Shown in pieces: positions 38,601-51,089 of a DNA stretch of 64,000 nucleotides. Every line of letters begins with the position of its first letter. Positions within the stretch are counted from its first letter, which is position 1. This stretch comes from Breviolum minutum Mf 1.05b.01 (lineage: Eukaryota; Sar; Dinophyceae; Suessiales; Symbiodiniaceae): assembly GCA_000507305.1 (NCBI GenBank), contig DF241564.1, positions 1 through 64,000 on the forward strand. The letters run 5' to 3'. Made by a program: the position numbers and the translations under genes. The notes under the pieces are model-generated. The model saw only the letters and a program-made list of their open reading frames with translations, made no database searches and was not told where the DNA came from.

Positions 38601-41600
38601 AGCTCACCCTTTGGTACCGACTGCCCAAAGTATCGCCTTTTGAGTGCTGATGCAGTGAGTTGCTAAGCAATGTGCAAAAAGGACATGAAACTTGATGATA
38701 AAAAGTGATCAAACTTGGTCAAACCCGGAGATTCTGGAGGAAAAAAAAGGGCTCTTTCTCAAATGTCAAGATTGACTCCAAGGAGGATATTTGCAAATAT
38801 TTGCAATCCATACATGCAACATGATATAACTAGATAACCAGTCGCCTGCTCTTTGTTTTCAATTTTGTTGGTGCAAAAGCAGCTGTCATTTTTTGCGTTG
38901 TCATGGAAAGTGTCAAGGGGGTGGGCTAGCAGCATCCATCTCTTTCCAAGAAACATCTGCTCACTTTGGATGCGAAGCAATTGTCTAAGTTGCCTCCCAC
39001 AAACACAGGTCCAAAGTCCAAAACAGAGCATGCCCAACAAAGCCCCAGGGGAAATGATATTTGCCTGATAGGGTGTAAACATGGTTTCGGTATTTATAGC
39101 TGCCAAGATTTTATGATGCTATCCATGAGTCTCCATGATCACCACTTCAGTCATTTTTCATCTGGTTACTTTTCCAATTTTTCTCAGGCACTGTTTGTTA
39201 CGCAGTATTCAACATAGTGCTTGCTCCAAATCTCCTTAAACACGTGATTGTCCCAAAAAAACCCAGTAACTCAATAGCCAGAAGTTATGGAATGAAGAAA
39301 TTTGTATGTCTAAAGCTATACCGACAAAAACAATAAAACCCATCCATTATCCCATCCATCCGTATGAATCTGCCTCAGGAAGGATGCAACCTTGGTCAAA
39401 TTCTTCGACTCTTGGGGTTCCCAAGGTGTTAATGCCAAGATCGCTTCTGCCCGAGTGCGTCGGAGACCCAAATGCCTTGGAAAAACAACCCGTTGCCAAA
39501 TGGAGGTAGTAGGAGGAGTAATGTAGAAGGATGGGTTGGAAAAAAATGATAAGATGCTTGTAGGACAAAAATCACAAAACACTGAAGTTCCAGAAATGAA
39601 AGAATAACCTATCGATCTGAATCCTGGGATAACTACACTGAAAAAAAATATATAGATGTAATGGTGGTTGCGTTCTTTGAGGAGTGATGGAATCATTGTC
39701 AATTGTCAAGTTGTTCATTCATTTGTAAAACTTATGTTGACATGTATTGACTGCTAAATGTCATGAGTCATCTGTATATCATATAAACAAATATAGAAGT
39801 ATGGTTCTTTTCCTGAGGATCAGCACTGCCTCATTGCTTCACACCTGCGATATTTCTCAAAACTTTGAGCCGAGTTACTTGATGTAAAAGTTGGAGCTCT
39901 CAGCATGGAATTGAAACTTCCAAGCTTCCTTGCGATGGTGAAACTGCTGAGAACCACGACTGAATCGTTGTTTTGCTTTAAATGTAGCCATGCCAAGCCA
40001 TGTAGTTTTTTGTATCTCATAACTTGCATGCAGTTCCCTAAGTTCATTTTAGAGCTTTAGAGCCTTCTTGCCAGTCAACCAACTTATCACGAAAACATTG
40101 TTCACACAAAACAGGCACTGGCCCAGTCCTGCTGCAAAATGGTCATCAAGTACTCCAAGCATCCTGCAGTGTCCTTCAGGCAAATGATCTAAAGATTCGG
40201 GAAGGCCAAACCAAAATCGGGCTCTCTTTTCAACAACATTTATTGATTAGGCTATCATTCTCCTGCAACAATCTAGCAACCCTATAGACCTCCACAAGCC
40301 TGAAATATATCTACGTTTTTCTCGAAAATGTTGACCCCAAGCCCCAAGCATTCTGATCTTTATGGCTTCCCACCTCTGCTAACTGAGCTAAAGCCAAAGC
40401 TGAAGCCCATCGTGCTGTATGAATCTGCATGGAACTGCGCAGCGGCAGCAAGCCCAAAGTGATGATGGAAAGGAGCACAGCCAGGAGGACCAACCAGAAT
40501 CCTTTCAAATTGCTTCATGGCTCAAAATGATTTAAAACCTCCCCAACTCCACATGTTTCTCAATGTTTCATCACTGTTCAATGCAAACAAAAAAGTTCAA
40601 ACATCTACTGTAAGTGACCAACTTTCTTAGCCAAATAGCGACTTTTTGTGTATTTATATAAGTATTAATATACGTATGTATGTATATATATATGTACATT
40701 TTCAAGCTGCCATCTTGCCGATTTGAAGATGCATCATGCAAGCATTGAGTACTGGTACGTCACAGACCTGAAAGTTCTGAAATTTACTTCCTTTGGGACA
40801 TTAAAAAAGTACAGCCGAGAGTGTCATGGTTGACTCTTCCATGTGTATATCCGAGAAATACTATAATTATGAAACAATACATATTATTCAGAACCTAAAT
40901 GTATTCGCATACACAAGCACTTATATGTTACGTATATGTATATATATATATATACAGACATATGTATTCGCACATATTGTGTGAAATGGTCCAAGGAAAT
41001 GATGCAAAGCAATTGCATCTGACATTTCTACGACCGCAACTGCAAACGTAGTCCCTAAAAGTCTTTATAATCTCTCAGAAAGAACTCCCTTACCCATACG
41101 GTAGCCACTCTGTACTGCGTGTGCTGACTGCAAACACGTCGGTCATGCGGCCAGAAAGACTTGCCAACAAGCTTCCACACATAGCTGAGCCATTCCAGTT
41201 CCACTGGAAGTCCCAGTCCCAACAAACCTGATATTTCTGCAGGTCACAAACATGGTGTAATAGAATTCCAACCGGAACTCGTAGATCAAAAATCATTGCC
41301 GATTTCGAATTGTGATGTTTTCAAAAGGTGGATGTTTTCAGTCACTATCAGCCAGGAAGCAGCACGGAAGCCAGTTCTTGTGTTCGGACTCATAAAGGGC
41401 ACCAGGAGCTCCGAAAAAATGCCTAAAGCATACTGCTTCTTGCCAACGTTCAGGTTGCTAACGAAGAGGCCTGAAGTCTGACGGTTTTGCTAACTTGGCT
41501 TCGAAAAATTACTTGTGTCCATGATTGAACTGAATGCTGCATGTCATGACGACCAAGTAGAACCAACCAAGCTGTACTTGCAATCAAGTTGCCATACGTC

Positions 41601-43180
41601 ATGCAAAGGGCAAGAATAGCTGCAGCTGGTGTGCTGTATCCTGACATTTATGATGGGGTATGGGACATGTGCATGCTCTTCGCAATTCAAGGCCAGTGAC
41701 GAACAAGCACCTAAAAAACATCCAAAGAAAACAAGTATGACAGAATGACAATGACCCTTCATCTTTTAGACATTCCGAGACCATAATGAAACAACGCAGC
41801 ACGGAAGTCCTTTGAACGAAACTTCATCCAAATCTGAAGGCCGAGCATCTGAATGGCAGCCATGCTTTGTCAAAATAATCGTTTGCTAAATATTCGGGGC
41901 CACCAGCACCACCCGGGAGGATGAGATTCAACAAACCTCAAGAGGGTAAAATGGATAAACGGGTAAACTTCAATGATAATTTTGGAAAAAATTAACTGCA
42001 AATCATGTACACCAAAACATGGACATGGAAAAAACATCTGGTGAATATATTGGAGAATATGATGGCTTTTACCATCCGAGAGTTATAGTATTGCCATTAA
42101 GGAAAGTAGCAGGTCTCTAAGGGAAGGGGGATATATAACATGTCAATTCCAAACAGAACCTGAAAAATATGTAGTAAAGTAAAGATTGGCTAAACATGGG
42201 ATTGCCATGGCACGAAAAATATCCATAACCACTCTTGAATGGGTTAGGATATATGGTATATAACTTGATCCCCCCAAATGAAACTATGAAAATTGGATAT
42301 CTCATAACTTAGCTATCAGTGTCACACTATGATATCATAATGTTCCCAAAAATATCTATACTACAGCAAACAAAGAACAAAACAACACCCTGCAACAAAC
42401 GTGTTTCCGTGGCCAAGTGACTGGCTGCAAAGAGTCCCAAGGAGACTCCGAGCAAAGCATCGCAAATGGCTTTGACCAAGCCACCCAGGTAAGGTGTTAA
42501 GAGAAAAGCATACCTCGCAGAAAGAGAATCATATGGCCAACTAAAAAATAGCTTAAGCAAAAAACGTCTCCACCGAAACATGTGAAAATGTTGTTTATTC
42601 TGTTTATCCATCTTAGAATGGAATTTCTAGTTTGTACATACTTTTTTGTCTGACGAACATGACCAACCCTCTCAATCCACAGTTCTGCAATCAAGTATCC
42701 AAAACGGCAGGAAGTGGAAAATATGCATCAGGTTCCTTGGCCCGTTTCTGCCCACAAAGACCCGCAATGAATTAAACAAAAAAACATAAAAACATAGGTC
42801 CAAACCGAAAAAGGCTGCAACAAAAACTCAATACCAAGCTTCGTTGGGATGAAACTGTAGGGGCTCTTTGGACAAGTCGCCCAACTACTCAACGCTGCCT
42901 CCCAGAAAAAAATGAAGGCTTCAACTTCAACGCTGTGTTTGTATTTCTTTTGCGGGCTTGTTGAGGCGCTTTCGAAAAGTTGGAAACCAAAACAGATCAC
43001 AGCTTGGCGCACCTCTGGTGATTCTCGACAAGGAAACAGTAGTGGAACGGAACAAATTCCAATGACATAGACCACAGCAGAGCGAAGGGCCAAGGCATAT
43101 TCTAATCCATCACCTTGATGAAAGTGCGACTTGTGTGACACTCTGATGCCGTTAAGAATCCAACACAAAACGTATGTCAA
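35700..43180 (-). CDS. Multi-exon membrane protein, possibly FUSC/aromatic-acid-exporter type
   Basis: Minus-strand exons, high to low coordinates, include about 43000-43110 (LEYALALRSAVVYVIGICSV then PLLF), 42400-42500 (GLVKAICDALLGVSLGLFAA), 41540-41640 (PAAAILALCMTYGNLIASTA), 41340-41450 (LNVGKKQYALGIFSELLVPF), 40390-40500 (FWLVLLAVLLSIITLGLLPL), 38050-38250 (LRQLHLEDFLIACNDALALV then AHDCRTTADLTEALPGSSHG), 37930-37970 (LRDFYQAAAAPSAADV), 37670-37760 (TCEELQRIADRADGVLIQTL), 36420-36540 (VNINRLLGTCMGLAVGNFPA) and 36110-36290 (LLRIFMYFVVMFTTWTLAIF). An Arg-x-x-Gly-Thr-x-x-Gly membrane motif, a helical soluble middle and a second membrane block resemble FUSC-type anion exporters. The family call is tentative; the membrane nature is clear. 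It may be more than one gene. Confidence 0.4.
40935..40955. repeat. (TA)n microsatellite
   Basis: A short TA run in a presumed intron. Similar short TA tracts lie at about 40680-40692. Confidence 0.7.
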
Positions 43181-43251
43181 ATCAGCAGTGATGTCTATGA
43201 GTAGTGGCGAGGCGTGATGCTCACTTCAACTTCTCCCCTCTGCACAAAACG

Positions 43252-43274
43252 ACAACAACAACAACAACAACAAC
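43252..43274. repeat. (ACA)n trinucleotide run
   Basis: About seven ACA units, read as Val/Cys-type runs on the minus strand. Probably intronic, just upstream of the first membrane exon. Confidence 0.85.
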
Positions 43275-44639
43275 AGATTTTTCAAGATGACGTAGACGGA
43301 ACACCTTCAAAAGATACATATCAAGAAAACACTGAACACAAAAACACAACAAAAAATCGTGTTTGAAAAAGTAATACCACCCGCGGCTTTCCCTAGATAC
43401 AGATCCCGTTTTGGCAAACAAGCCAAACATGCACACACTGTTTTTCAAAACGCTTAGAAGGGAGAAGTTGAACTGAGCATCACGCTTTTCCACTAATCTA
43501 TGACTTTGTAAAATGCAGTTCGTTTCATCCAACAAAAATCCTATTGCAGTTAAAGGCACTTGAAGTACTGGCAGGCCTGTCAATGTGGTTGCGCGTCTCA
43601 TGCTACATCATTTCAAATTGGCCAAAAACTTCTTATAAAAGATCGAAATCAAGCATTTCTCACACCTGAGGAGTTTCCAGCTGCGCCAAAGGAAAATGAA
43701 CAGAAAGGAAGCGAACCCCAAAGCAGCTACGGGTACCATTCTAAGGCAAGCTAAATCCTGGCGGAGATTTTCGTGGTGTGTACGGTTTGTAATTCATACG
43801 GCCAAAGGACATTAAATTTCAGCGACAAAAAAACCTTTGAAAATGTTTGGGGCAAGTCCCATTCAAAAATCAGCATTGAAGGAATGACGTTGTCAGTTGG
43901 GTTAAACTTTGCACAGGATTCATTCACTTTTTGGTCACCAACAAACATTGTGAATGTGCTATTCCAAAGAGGTGAACAAATTGCGGAAAAAACTCAAGTC
44001 TTCCCGTCTGTTGTTTTGGAGATATTTGGATGTCTTCATACAAACCCTGCCAAAACTTTGTATTGTGTGTTGCTATTGACATGCTATTGACCATGGACTA
44101 AATTGGCTTCTGCTTGCTGTAAAAAGGCTCAACCTTGAACCGTGGACAGCAAACCATGCCAACCATTCGCACCTCGTTTTTGCAAAGGCCCTTAATCTCC
44201 ATGCAATGATTGATGTTTCTTGTTGAATAGTCAGTGAAATATCCCGTCCGATTACAAGTTGATTGGTTGGTGGAATTTATTTGGTTTAGAGTTGCACATG
44301 TAAATGCCATGCAATTGAGAGGTCTCCCGGAAACCTTATCATTCCCTGAGGCCCTAAATCCAGCTTTTTATCGGAGACTTGGTGCTGTAGTTTCTCGACA
44401 AAGCAGAAATCGATCATCGATCGTACATTTGGTTCATTCGAGTGAGAAATTGAAACTCCCTCAAGAAGAAGCAGGGCAAGGATGCTCATCTTTCTGAAAT
44501 CGATCTTGTGTTCGCTGAATCAATTCAGACGTTGATAGCCCCNCTTGTCTGTACCTGCGGAGCAAGCATGAGATCAAATGCAACATACACTGTTCTCATA
44601 TGGCCTACATCAAATAATCTATATATTATTATATAAATT

Positions 44640-45600
44640 GATACATTCTGCTCCTGAACTCAAAAGCTTGACCCTGCCTTCCGACATGGCGCCAGAATAT
44701 TCACGTGCGCGCTGCAAGGCAAGAAGTCTCTTGTAGGTGTTGTTTTCAGTGTTTTCATCTGCTGCTCATTTGGCCAATTTTCTCAAAATAGAGGTGAACA
44801 TGAAATAACAAATAATTGAAATCATCAAAAAAATTCAATCGGCTTGCAAGGCCCGTGCTGCTTTTGGTTGCTTTTCCATCAATGGAATGGTCAGGTGCCA
44901 GGCGGTAGCAGCTAGTTTTCCAAATGTCATGCTACAAATGCAAGATCCAAACCATACACTACACAGCAACTAGCGATGCTTTTGGTCCTGGGTCATCACA
45001 AATCAGGAAATCTCCTCCGCAGCCAATCTTTTTTCTTTCAAAGAAGATCCAGCAACTCAACCAGCCTGGCGCGTGGAGTCCTTGACAGGAGGGTGGCCTC
45101 ATGAAATCACACGGAACCGTGCATAGAGTTATAAAAACGAACAAAAAATGCACGAGGGCTCCTTCATATCAAGCAATTTAAATGGAATGGATTCCATCCA
45201 GACTACAATCTATAAATCGTTTTATTTGAGGCAACATCTTGTAATTGACAGGATGAAACCAACCCATCCGCAGTCAATAACCCACTGTGGCGTTTCATGG
45301 CTGTGGCACCGCACCCAGCGGCATTTTACGGGCACATTCGGTGCCTCCTCAGCACCTAAGGTATTGGCCAATTGAACATATGCGATTTTTGTGCTTCGAC
45401 AAGTGAGCATAATTTGAAGTTGATTTAGGTTAGCGCGACCATACCATTTCTACAGTCATAGCCTCAACCTGTCTGGACCTCCCATGGTCTTGGCTGAGGC
45501 ACTTAGCTGCCGGATCTCTTCTGCCGATTGCCTACGGGCGATCCGTCGTCGAATCACATGGCGTAGCTCGACATGCAAATATCCATGTAGAATCATGTAG
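44640..45600 (-). CDS. Exons of an unassigned minus-strand gene
   Basis: Three frames read as coding: about 45480-45590 (HVIRRRIARRQSAEEIRQLS then ASAKTMGGP), about 45045-45105 (EATLLSRTPRARLVELLDLL) and about 44645-44735 (TYKRLLALQRAREYSGAMSE then GRVKLLSSGAE). They are charged and helical. The interval contains an unresolved base (N) at 44543. It may be the 5' part of the membrane-protein gene at lower coordinates or a separate gene. Confidence 0.35.
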
Positions 45601-46016
45601 TATGGTATGGATATTCGGACAAATAACGAAAATATCACATAGACTAGACTGGAGATATAAACTTAAACTGCACATAGATATAAAACAACCCAATGAACAT
45701 GTGCAAAACATAACACTTTGTGATATATTCCACATCAACAAATGATACGCAACTGCCTTGTATTCCTCCACACAAACAGCATACACTTTCCAAGTGTCAT
45801 GAAGGACATGGCGCGGAAGCTTGCGCATCTAGATCACTCACATATTAAAGCCCTTCATGGTCTTGAACGACAAGTGATCGGGGCACCATCTTTTGCTTTA
45901 ACAAATAATCACAGTACACAATAGATCCAAGATCCAAATCATGCCAAATCCAAATAATTCGCCAACCATCCTGCATCTCCTGTTTCCCGGGCCCTTCGGG
46001 CACTTCTTTTGGTTCG

Positions 46017-48045
46017 TCAAATACCATAGATGAGTCTGGTATTTCTACGACAAGTTGCTAAGACCTCAGCCCTTGACACACCTTTAAGAGTGGCGACAGT
46101 ATCTGCCACATAGGACACATGGCCAGGATGTGCAATTCGTCCACGAAAGGGTTCCGGTGCCATGTAGGGTGAGTCCGTTTCTAACAAAATGCGATCCAAT
46201 GGTGTATTTCGTACCACCTCCTTGACTTCAGGTGCATTCTTGAAAGTCACCACTCCAGTGAAGCCCAAACGTAACGTGGAAAAACGTTCTAACAAAGCTT
46301 GTGCTAAGGTGTTGGAACTGGTGAAACAATGGACATGAATGGGATGTTCTGTTGGAAGATGTTTCTCCATCAATTCCAAGGTATCATCTTCTGCAAAACG
46401 AGTATGAACCACCAATGGTTTCTTCAAGGAAACCGCCAGATCCATTTGTCGGGTAAAAACACCGCGTTGTAAGTTTCGATACTCTTCATCTTTCACCTCA
46501 AGAGGCAAACTCAAGTTTAAACATTTTTGTTGCACTTGTGTAGCACTTTTTTTGGGAACTTCGTGATGAAATTATAAATGCTAGATTAAGAGGGCTACTT
46601 CAACAAAAACTTCGCACAAGAACATGCATCAACGATTTGAGTAATGTGTTAATCGCAAAAACACACTAAAGAGACCAACACACACTTAGATACAAACGAA
46701 ACATCACTTACAAAAATGCAACCAAAACACTTGTCCACGAGTTTTTTTGTCAAAGTAATCCAATCCACATTCACCCCAGGCAACGACCTTCTCCATAGAC
46801 ATCATTTCAATCAATTTCTTCTCTACCTGATCAAGCCGGTGAGGTGCGACAGGATTGAAATCCGAATGAACTTCTGCCATCTGGAAGAGAGATCATAGAG
46901 ATTAAGTCCAAAAATGTCCAAAACCTTTAAACAACAAAAGATAAAGAAGTAAACAAAAGTTATACCAAGGCCATTGACATGTGAAGCATACACCTTGCCA
47001 CTTCTTTATCCAAGGCGAGAGGCCTCATCATCCCATTGATCAGCATTGAGGGGATGAATTCCAAAGGCACCATAGATACCATCCTCAACTCACCAACTCA
47101 CCCAGCAATGACTAAGCGAAAAACATGACATTCCAGAAAAATTGGAACATCATGGAGTTCATCGGAGAAAAAAGAAACCTCATCTAAAAATCTCAAGTTA
47201 CAAGTTCTGTGAGTTGGATCAAAACTCTTCGCCCAATGTTCGCCATGGGTCGTATTTCAAGAAGGATGCAGCCAAATCTAATGTTGCTTTTCCACAACCG
47301 ATATTCACACAAGCTTCCAGATCATTTTCAGATCCATCCAAGGAATTTCGCCATTCCTGTGAAGTTCAGGGTGGCATGGCACATCATGGACACTGAACAG
47401 ACACATGACGGAGACATTGGCCCAGTGGAATCATAAGTCTTTCCCAGCATAACATCATGAGGTCCTCATAGCTTGCGTTTAACTGGCGAGGTGGTGCCAA
47501 TCCTTTTGCTTTGGCTCTTCTGGCATCCTGACTCAGGAAACAGTGTGCCTACTCAATAGAATAACACCTTGGCACCCACTCATATAGTAGTACTTGGCCA
47601 ACAGTTCAAAGTCAATAGTGTATTCAAAAAGGAAACCTGGCAAAAACAAAGACATTCAAAAGCACACAAATATATGTTCACGGTAAAGTATAAAATCATA
47701 AAACCTTTTCCAAAGTTTGTTCGTTTCATTTCTGTCCTCGTGACTCTGCCTTGAAAGTCTTGGGATAACCATATCTAAGTGACAATGGGTGTCCACAAAT
47801 TTCCCATTTGCATCCAAAGGTTTCAATTTTTCTTTGTATCGGCCGCTCAACAAACGTCGTGGTCCATTACTGATGCCCGTCTCAACGACAGCTTTGGGCT
47901 TTCGTCCGAAGGCGGACCGTGCCAGCGACGAGCAGCGGCGAGAAGCCAGAAAATTGAGGTGCACCGTCAATGGAACAGCCATCAACAAGGCAACCCGACG
48001 AGTCATGACGGAAATGCGAAAAGATGAAGGGCACAAAGCTGTCAT
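46017..48045 (-). CDS. TatD-family metal-dependent hydrolase (DNase), about five exons
   Basis: TatD enzymes are TIM-barrel nucleases using two metal ions. Exons in order: 47765-48045 (VDTHCHLDM, the His-x-His-x-Asp entry motif), 47225-47375 (NDLEACVNIGCGKATLDLAA), 47000-47090 (YGAFGIHPLNADQWDDEAS), 46715-46879 (EKVVAWGECGLDYFDKKTRG, the metal-binding Glu) and 46017-46550 (KPLVVHTRFAEDDTLEL; IHVHCFTSS; DRILLETDSPYMAPEPFRGR, then the stop TGA at 46017). All metal ligands of the family are present, so the enzyme is probably active. From the ATG at 48045 a leader of about 75 residues precedes the barrel and has a hydrophobic run (TRRVALLMAVPLTVHLNFLA) followed by Arg/Ser-rich sequence, like an organelle-targeting peptide. 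Splice junctions are approximate; at least one may use a non-GT donor. Confidence 0.9.
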
Positions 48046-48477
48046 TAGCGACTTGGAGGGTGTCTTGGCCTGCCATCTATAGTTGTTCTACATGTCCATA
48101 TCTATGTCTAAATATCACATATCTATGTCATATCTTTGCACATCAGCACTTGCATCCATATGCTGGAATTTGCTAAGAAATCACAACATGCAAACCTGCT
48201 TGGGTCTTAACCTTTTTGTTTCGCATCATAAATCTTGACTTTGCGTCATCTGAATTGATCTCTAGAAAATATCTTGAGCACGGAAGCTGCCAAGTATCCA
48301 AAATTCAGACTATGGGATGATTACCTGTTTCACGTCCTCTGACAGAAGGGGCTGTCTGCGAGTCTAGGAAAGATTCTACAGATCGAATGTGCATGGCACT
48401 TTGTCAAGGCAGTACTTGAAACAAACATATTTTGGGGCAATGTAACATAACAACCTCGGTCAGATCCACAACATGGA

Positions 48478-49200
48478 TCAATATGGTAGTTCCCTGAGAT
48501 TAATTAAGGTGCCAAAGGATGCATGTTTCCCTTCTTTCACCATCCAAAATGTCAAATTTTGGGGCTTTGCAATGCACCTTCTCGCCATTTGAGGAGACAA
48601 GAGAACTTCGATCTCTGTCTGCAACAAATTCAATTCATCAGCGGCTGTGATGATTGCCTCCACGGGAAGATGGAAGTTGTGGAGAGTTTCTGTAGAAATG
48701 ATGCTCCCCCAATGGCTTCTATTCCAATTTCTGGTGAATGAAATACATCCATCTTGGATCTTTTTGAAGTTCTAGTATCTCAGATTGCAGAACCTGTTTC
48801 GTCTTGACGGTGTTCCTTTCTTTGGCTACAGGCGGACCGAGCACCGAATGCTGACCTCTGGATGACCCCATATCTCCAGAAACTGCAATGGGCCATCCCA
48901 AAGATACCTGCCAGCCAGCTGAATCTCCAAATTGCTATGGTTTCAACACCCAAGATGTCATTCCAGAGTTCCATGTGCCCTTTGAACAATGCTGCAAGGT
49001 CGATGCTTAAACTTGTTAAAATGAACAGTCTCGCTGGATTGCCAAACCTTCCATGACCGACTTTTCACTTTCACTGTGCCGTTGAAACACACAACTCCTG
49101 TGTCGGGGTGGCCTTCTCAAAGTGATACCTTGCTCCTCAGGAAACTTGATGTCAGCGATAAACAAATCCTTTTTTTGTTTCGCAGGTGCAAAACATCCGT
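48478..49200 (-). CDS. Exons of an unassigned protein between the TatD and HEAT genes
   Basis: Minus-strand frames with protein-like composition: about 49130-49205 (CFAPAKQKKDLFIADIKFPE), about 48725-48840 (VAKERNTVKTKQVLQSEILE then LQKDPRWMYFIHQKL) and about 48490-48660 (EAIITAADELNLLQTEIEVL then FWMVKEGKHASFGTLINL). They lie just downstream of the HEAT-repeat frame on the same strand. Either the HEAT protein is alternatively spliced past its stop or this is a small separate gene. No family is recognised. Confidence 0.35.
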
Positions 49201-49238
49201 CCAAGCTTGGTGTCCTTTCTTTTTTTCTCTCAAACGAC

Positions 49239-50825
49239 TCAGTGAGATGACGCTTTACCAGCCGCCCGACTAGCCTTCTGATTCCAAAGCTGCACCAACA
49301 TCTGCAGAGTTGAAGCTGCTGCTGAGCGAACATCCTTATCTGAATCCTTTAACGCCATCCGGAGCTGCGGTACTGCTGCAGCTGCTTCTTTTCCAGCAGC
49401 TTTCAGAGCTGTTACAGCCACCAAACGAATCCTCCAACTAGAATCTTGCAAAGCTTCCAACAGTTGTGGCAAGATTTTTTTGGGCGCTTCTCGTCCAATT
49501 TCTTGCAAAGCTCCAGCAGCTGCCTCATGGACATCGTCATCCGGATCTTTCAATGCCTTCAGGAGCAGCGGCCCTGCCACGGCACCTTCTTTTCCCATGA
49601 CTCCCAAAGCTCTAGCTGCAGCTGCGCGAAAATTCGAATCACGGTCTTTCAAAGCTGCCAAGACTTTAGGCAAAACTTCATCTGGAATTTCTTTTCCCAT
49701 CACTCCAAGTCCATAGGCCGCTGCTTGGCGAATGCTCTCATAGAAGTCCCCTAAAGCCTCCCAAAGTTTTGGCAGCACTTGTTTGGGGAGATCTTTTCCC
49801 AGCACTCCTAGTGCATGAGCAGCTGCTAAGCAAACATTTTGATTAATATCTTTCAATGCTTCCGCCAGCTGAGGCACTGCCATAGCAGCGTCTTTTCCCA
49901 TGGATTCCACATCTCTGGCAGCTGCCACTTGAACTCTCCAATCAGGGTCTTGCCTTAAGACCTTCAAGTGCTTTGGCAGTGCTACCAACACCTGCAGAGT
50001 CGAAGCAGCTGCTGAACGAACATCGGCCACCGAATCTTTCAGTGCTATTTGGAGCTGTGGCACTGCTACTTCTGCTTCTTTCCCAACAGCTTTCAAAGCT
50101 TTAGCTGCGGCTGAGCGAACTAACCACTCATCATCTTTCAAAGCCTCCACCAGCTGCGGCACTGCTGCAGCAGCTTCTTCTCCAACAGCTTCTAATGCTT
50201 CTGCCGCAGCGATGCGAATCTTTGCAAGTGAATCTCGCAATGCCTCCTGCAGCTGCGGCACAGCTGGGGCAGCTGCTTTTCCAAGACATGTCAAGATGTA
50301 TGCAACGAAGGACCGAACTTCTCCAGAAGAGTCTCGCAAAGCTTGCCGCAGCTGTGGCATCAATGGAGCAATTTCTTTTTGCATTTTTTGCATCTCAGAC
50401 GGGTCGTGAGTGCTTGGCATGCTCATTCGCAGCTCATTCAGCATGCGCCACAAAGCTTCAGCAGCTCTGGCCCGAACATTCTCATTGGAATCCTGCAAGG
50501 CTTCGCCGAGCTGTGGGATTGCCGGTATTGCAGCTCCTCCCATGGCACCCAATGCTCTTGCAGCTCCTGAACGAAGATTTGTATTTGAGTCTTGCAAAGC
50601 GTGTTGAAGCTTTGGCAAGACTTTCTCCGGAGCTCCTGTTCCAAATTTGCCTAGAAATAAAGCCGTTTCATAGGTATCATCTTTCAAAGCCTCCAAAAGC
50701 TGCGGTAAGATTTTTTCGGGATCATCTTTCCCAATTTCTTCCAAAGCTCTGGCAGCTTCCTCGCGACGTTCTGAACTTCGGCCTTTTAAAGCCCTCAAGG
50801 CTTCATCCAATGGTAAGTTTACCAT
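49239..50825 (-). CDS. HEAT-repeat (PBS-lyase-like) protein
   Basis: 528 codons from the ATG at 50825; the frame is open further upstream to about 50890, so an upstream exon may add residues. It consists almost wholly of about twelve HEAT-like repeats of 35-42 residues, each with a pattern such as AVPQLVEALKDDEWLVRSAA then AKALKAVGKEA. The conserved features are Pro-Gln-Leu before helix A, Leu-Lys-Asp at the turn and (Val/Arg)-Arg-(Ser/Ala)-Ala-Ala in helix B. Such solenoids bind proteins; no catalytic domain is attached. It ends AAGKASSH with a stop at 49239. The frame is unbroken for 1.6 kb, unlike the finely split neighbours, and is richer in G+C. Repeat homogenisation probably keeps the units alike. 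Confidence 0.85.
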   Translation of the reverse strand: MVNLPLDEALRALKGRSSERREEAARALEEIGKDDPEKILPQLLEALKDDTYETALFLGKFGTGAPEKVLPKLQHALQDSNTNLRSGAARALGAMGGAAIPAIPQLGEALQDSNENVRARAAEALWRMLNELRMSMPSTHDPSEMQKMQKEIAPLMPQLRQALRDSSGEVRSFVAYILTCLGKAAAPAVPQLQEALRDSLAKIRIAAAEALEAVGEEAAAAVPQLVEALKDDEWLVRSAAAKALKAVGKEAEVAVPQLQIALKDSVADVRSAAASTLQVLVALPKHLKVLRQDPDWRVQVAAARDVESMGKDAAMAVPQLAEALKDINQNVCLAAAHALGVLGKDLPKQVLPKLWEALGDFYESIRQAAAYGLGVMGKEIPDEVLPKVLAALKDRDSNFRAAAARALGVMGKEGAVAGPLLLKALKDPDDDVHEAAAGALQEIGREAPKKILPQLLEALQDSSWRIRLVAVTALKAAGKEAAAAVPQLRMALKDSDKDVRSAAASTLQMLVQLWNQKASRAAGKASSH

Positions 50826-50959
50826 TCCATCAGCCAGTGAAGAGGCTAAATGATTGGGCAAAAACACATCTTCTCCTCCAGGGCAAGTGACAGCAACTTG
50901 AATAAATCTTACAATAAATTGAATACTTCTTGAAGTTGGTTGTTAGTGTTAGTTTCATT

Positions 50960-51080
50960 TCGAATCCCATTGCTATGAACACCCTTGAAGATCAGATGTT
51001 GGAAATGCCAGAAAACGGCCCACTCTTTAGCTTCACATGTTCTGTCCTCCATCCATTCGCAACGATAGGATCGGCCAAAA
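50960..51080 (-). CDS. Exon-like frame upstream of the HEAT gene
   Basis: The minus strand reads SYRCEWMEDRTCEAKEWAVF then WHFQHLIFKGVHSNGIRN, rich in Trp, Cys and Phe. It may be a 5' exon of the HEAT-repeat gene or the end of another gene. No family is recognised. Confidence 0.35.
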
Positions 51081-51089
51081 GCGCCAAAG

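Noticed and set aside
39316..39560. Possible exon of the membrane-protein gene
   Set aside because: Two minus-strand frames are open and neither shows a family pattern, so the coding frame cannot be chosen.
44543..44543. Ambiguous base N
   Set aside because: A single unresolved base call; not a biological feature, but splice or frame calls close to it should be treated with care.
50195..50890. 231-codon plus-strand frame
   Set aside because: It is the antisense shadow of the HEAT-repeat gene; periodic Leu/Gln/Ser composition follows from the repeats.
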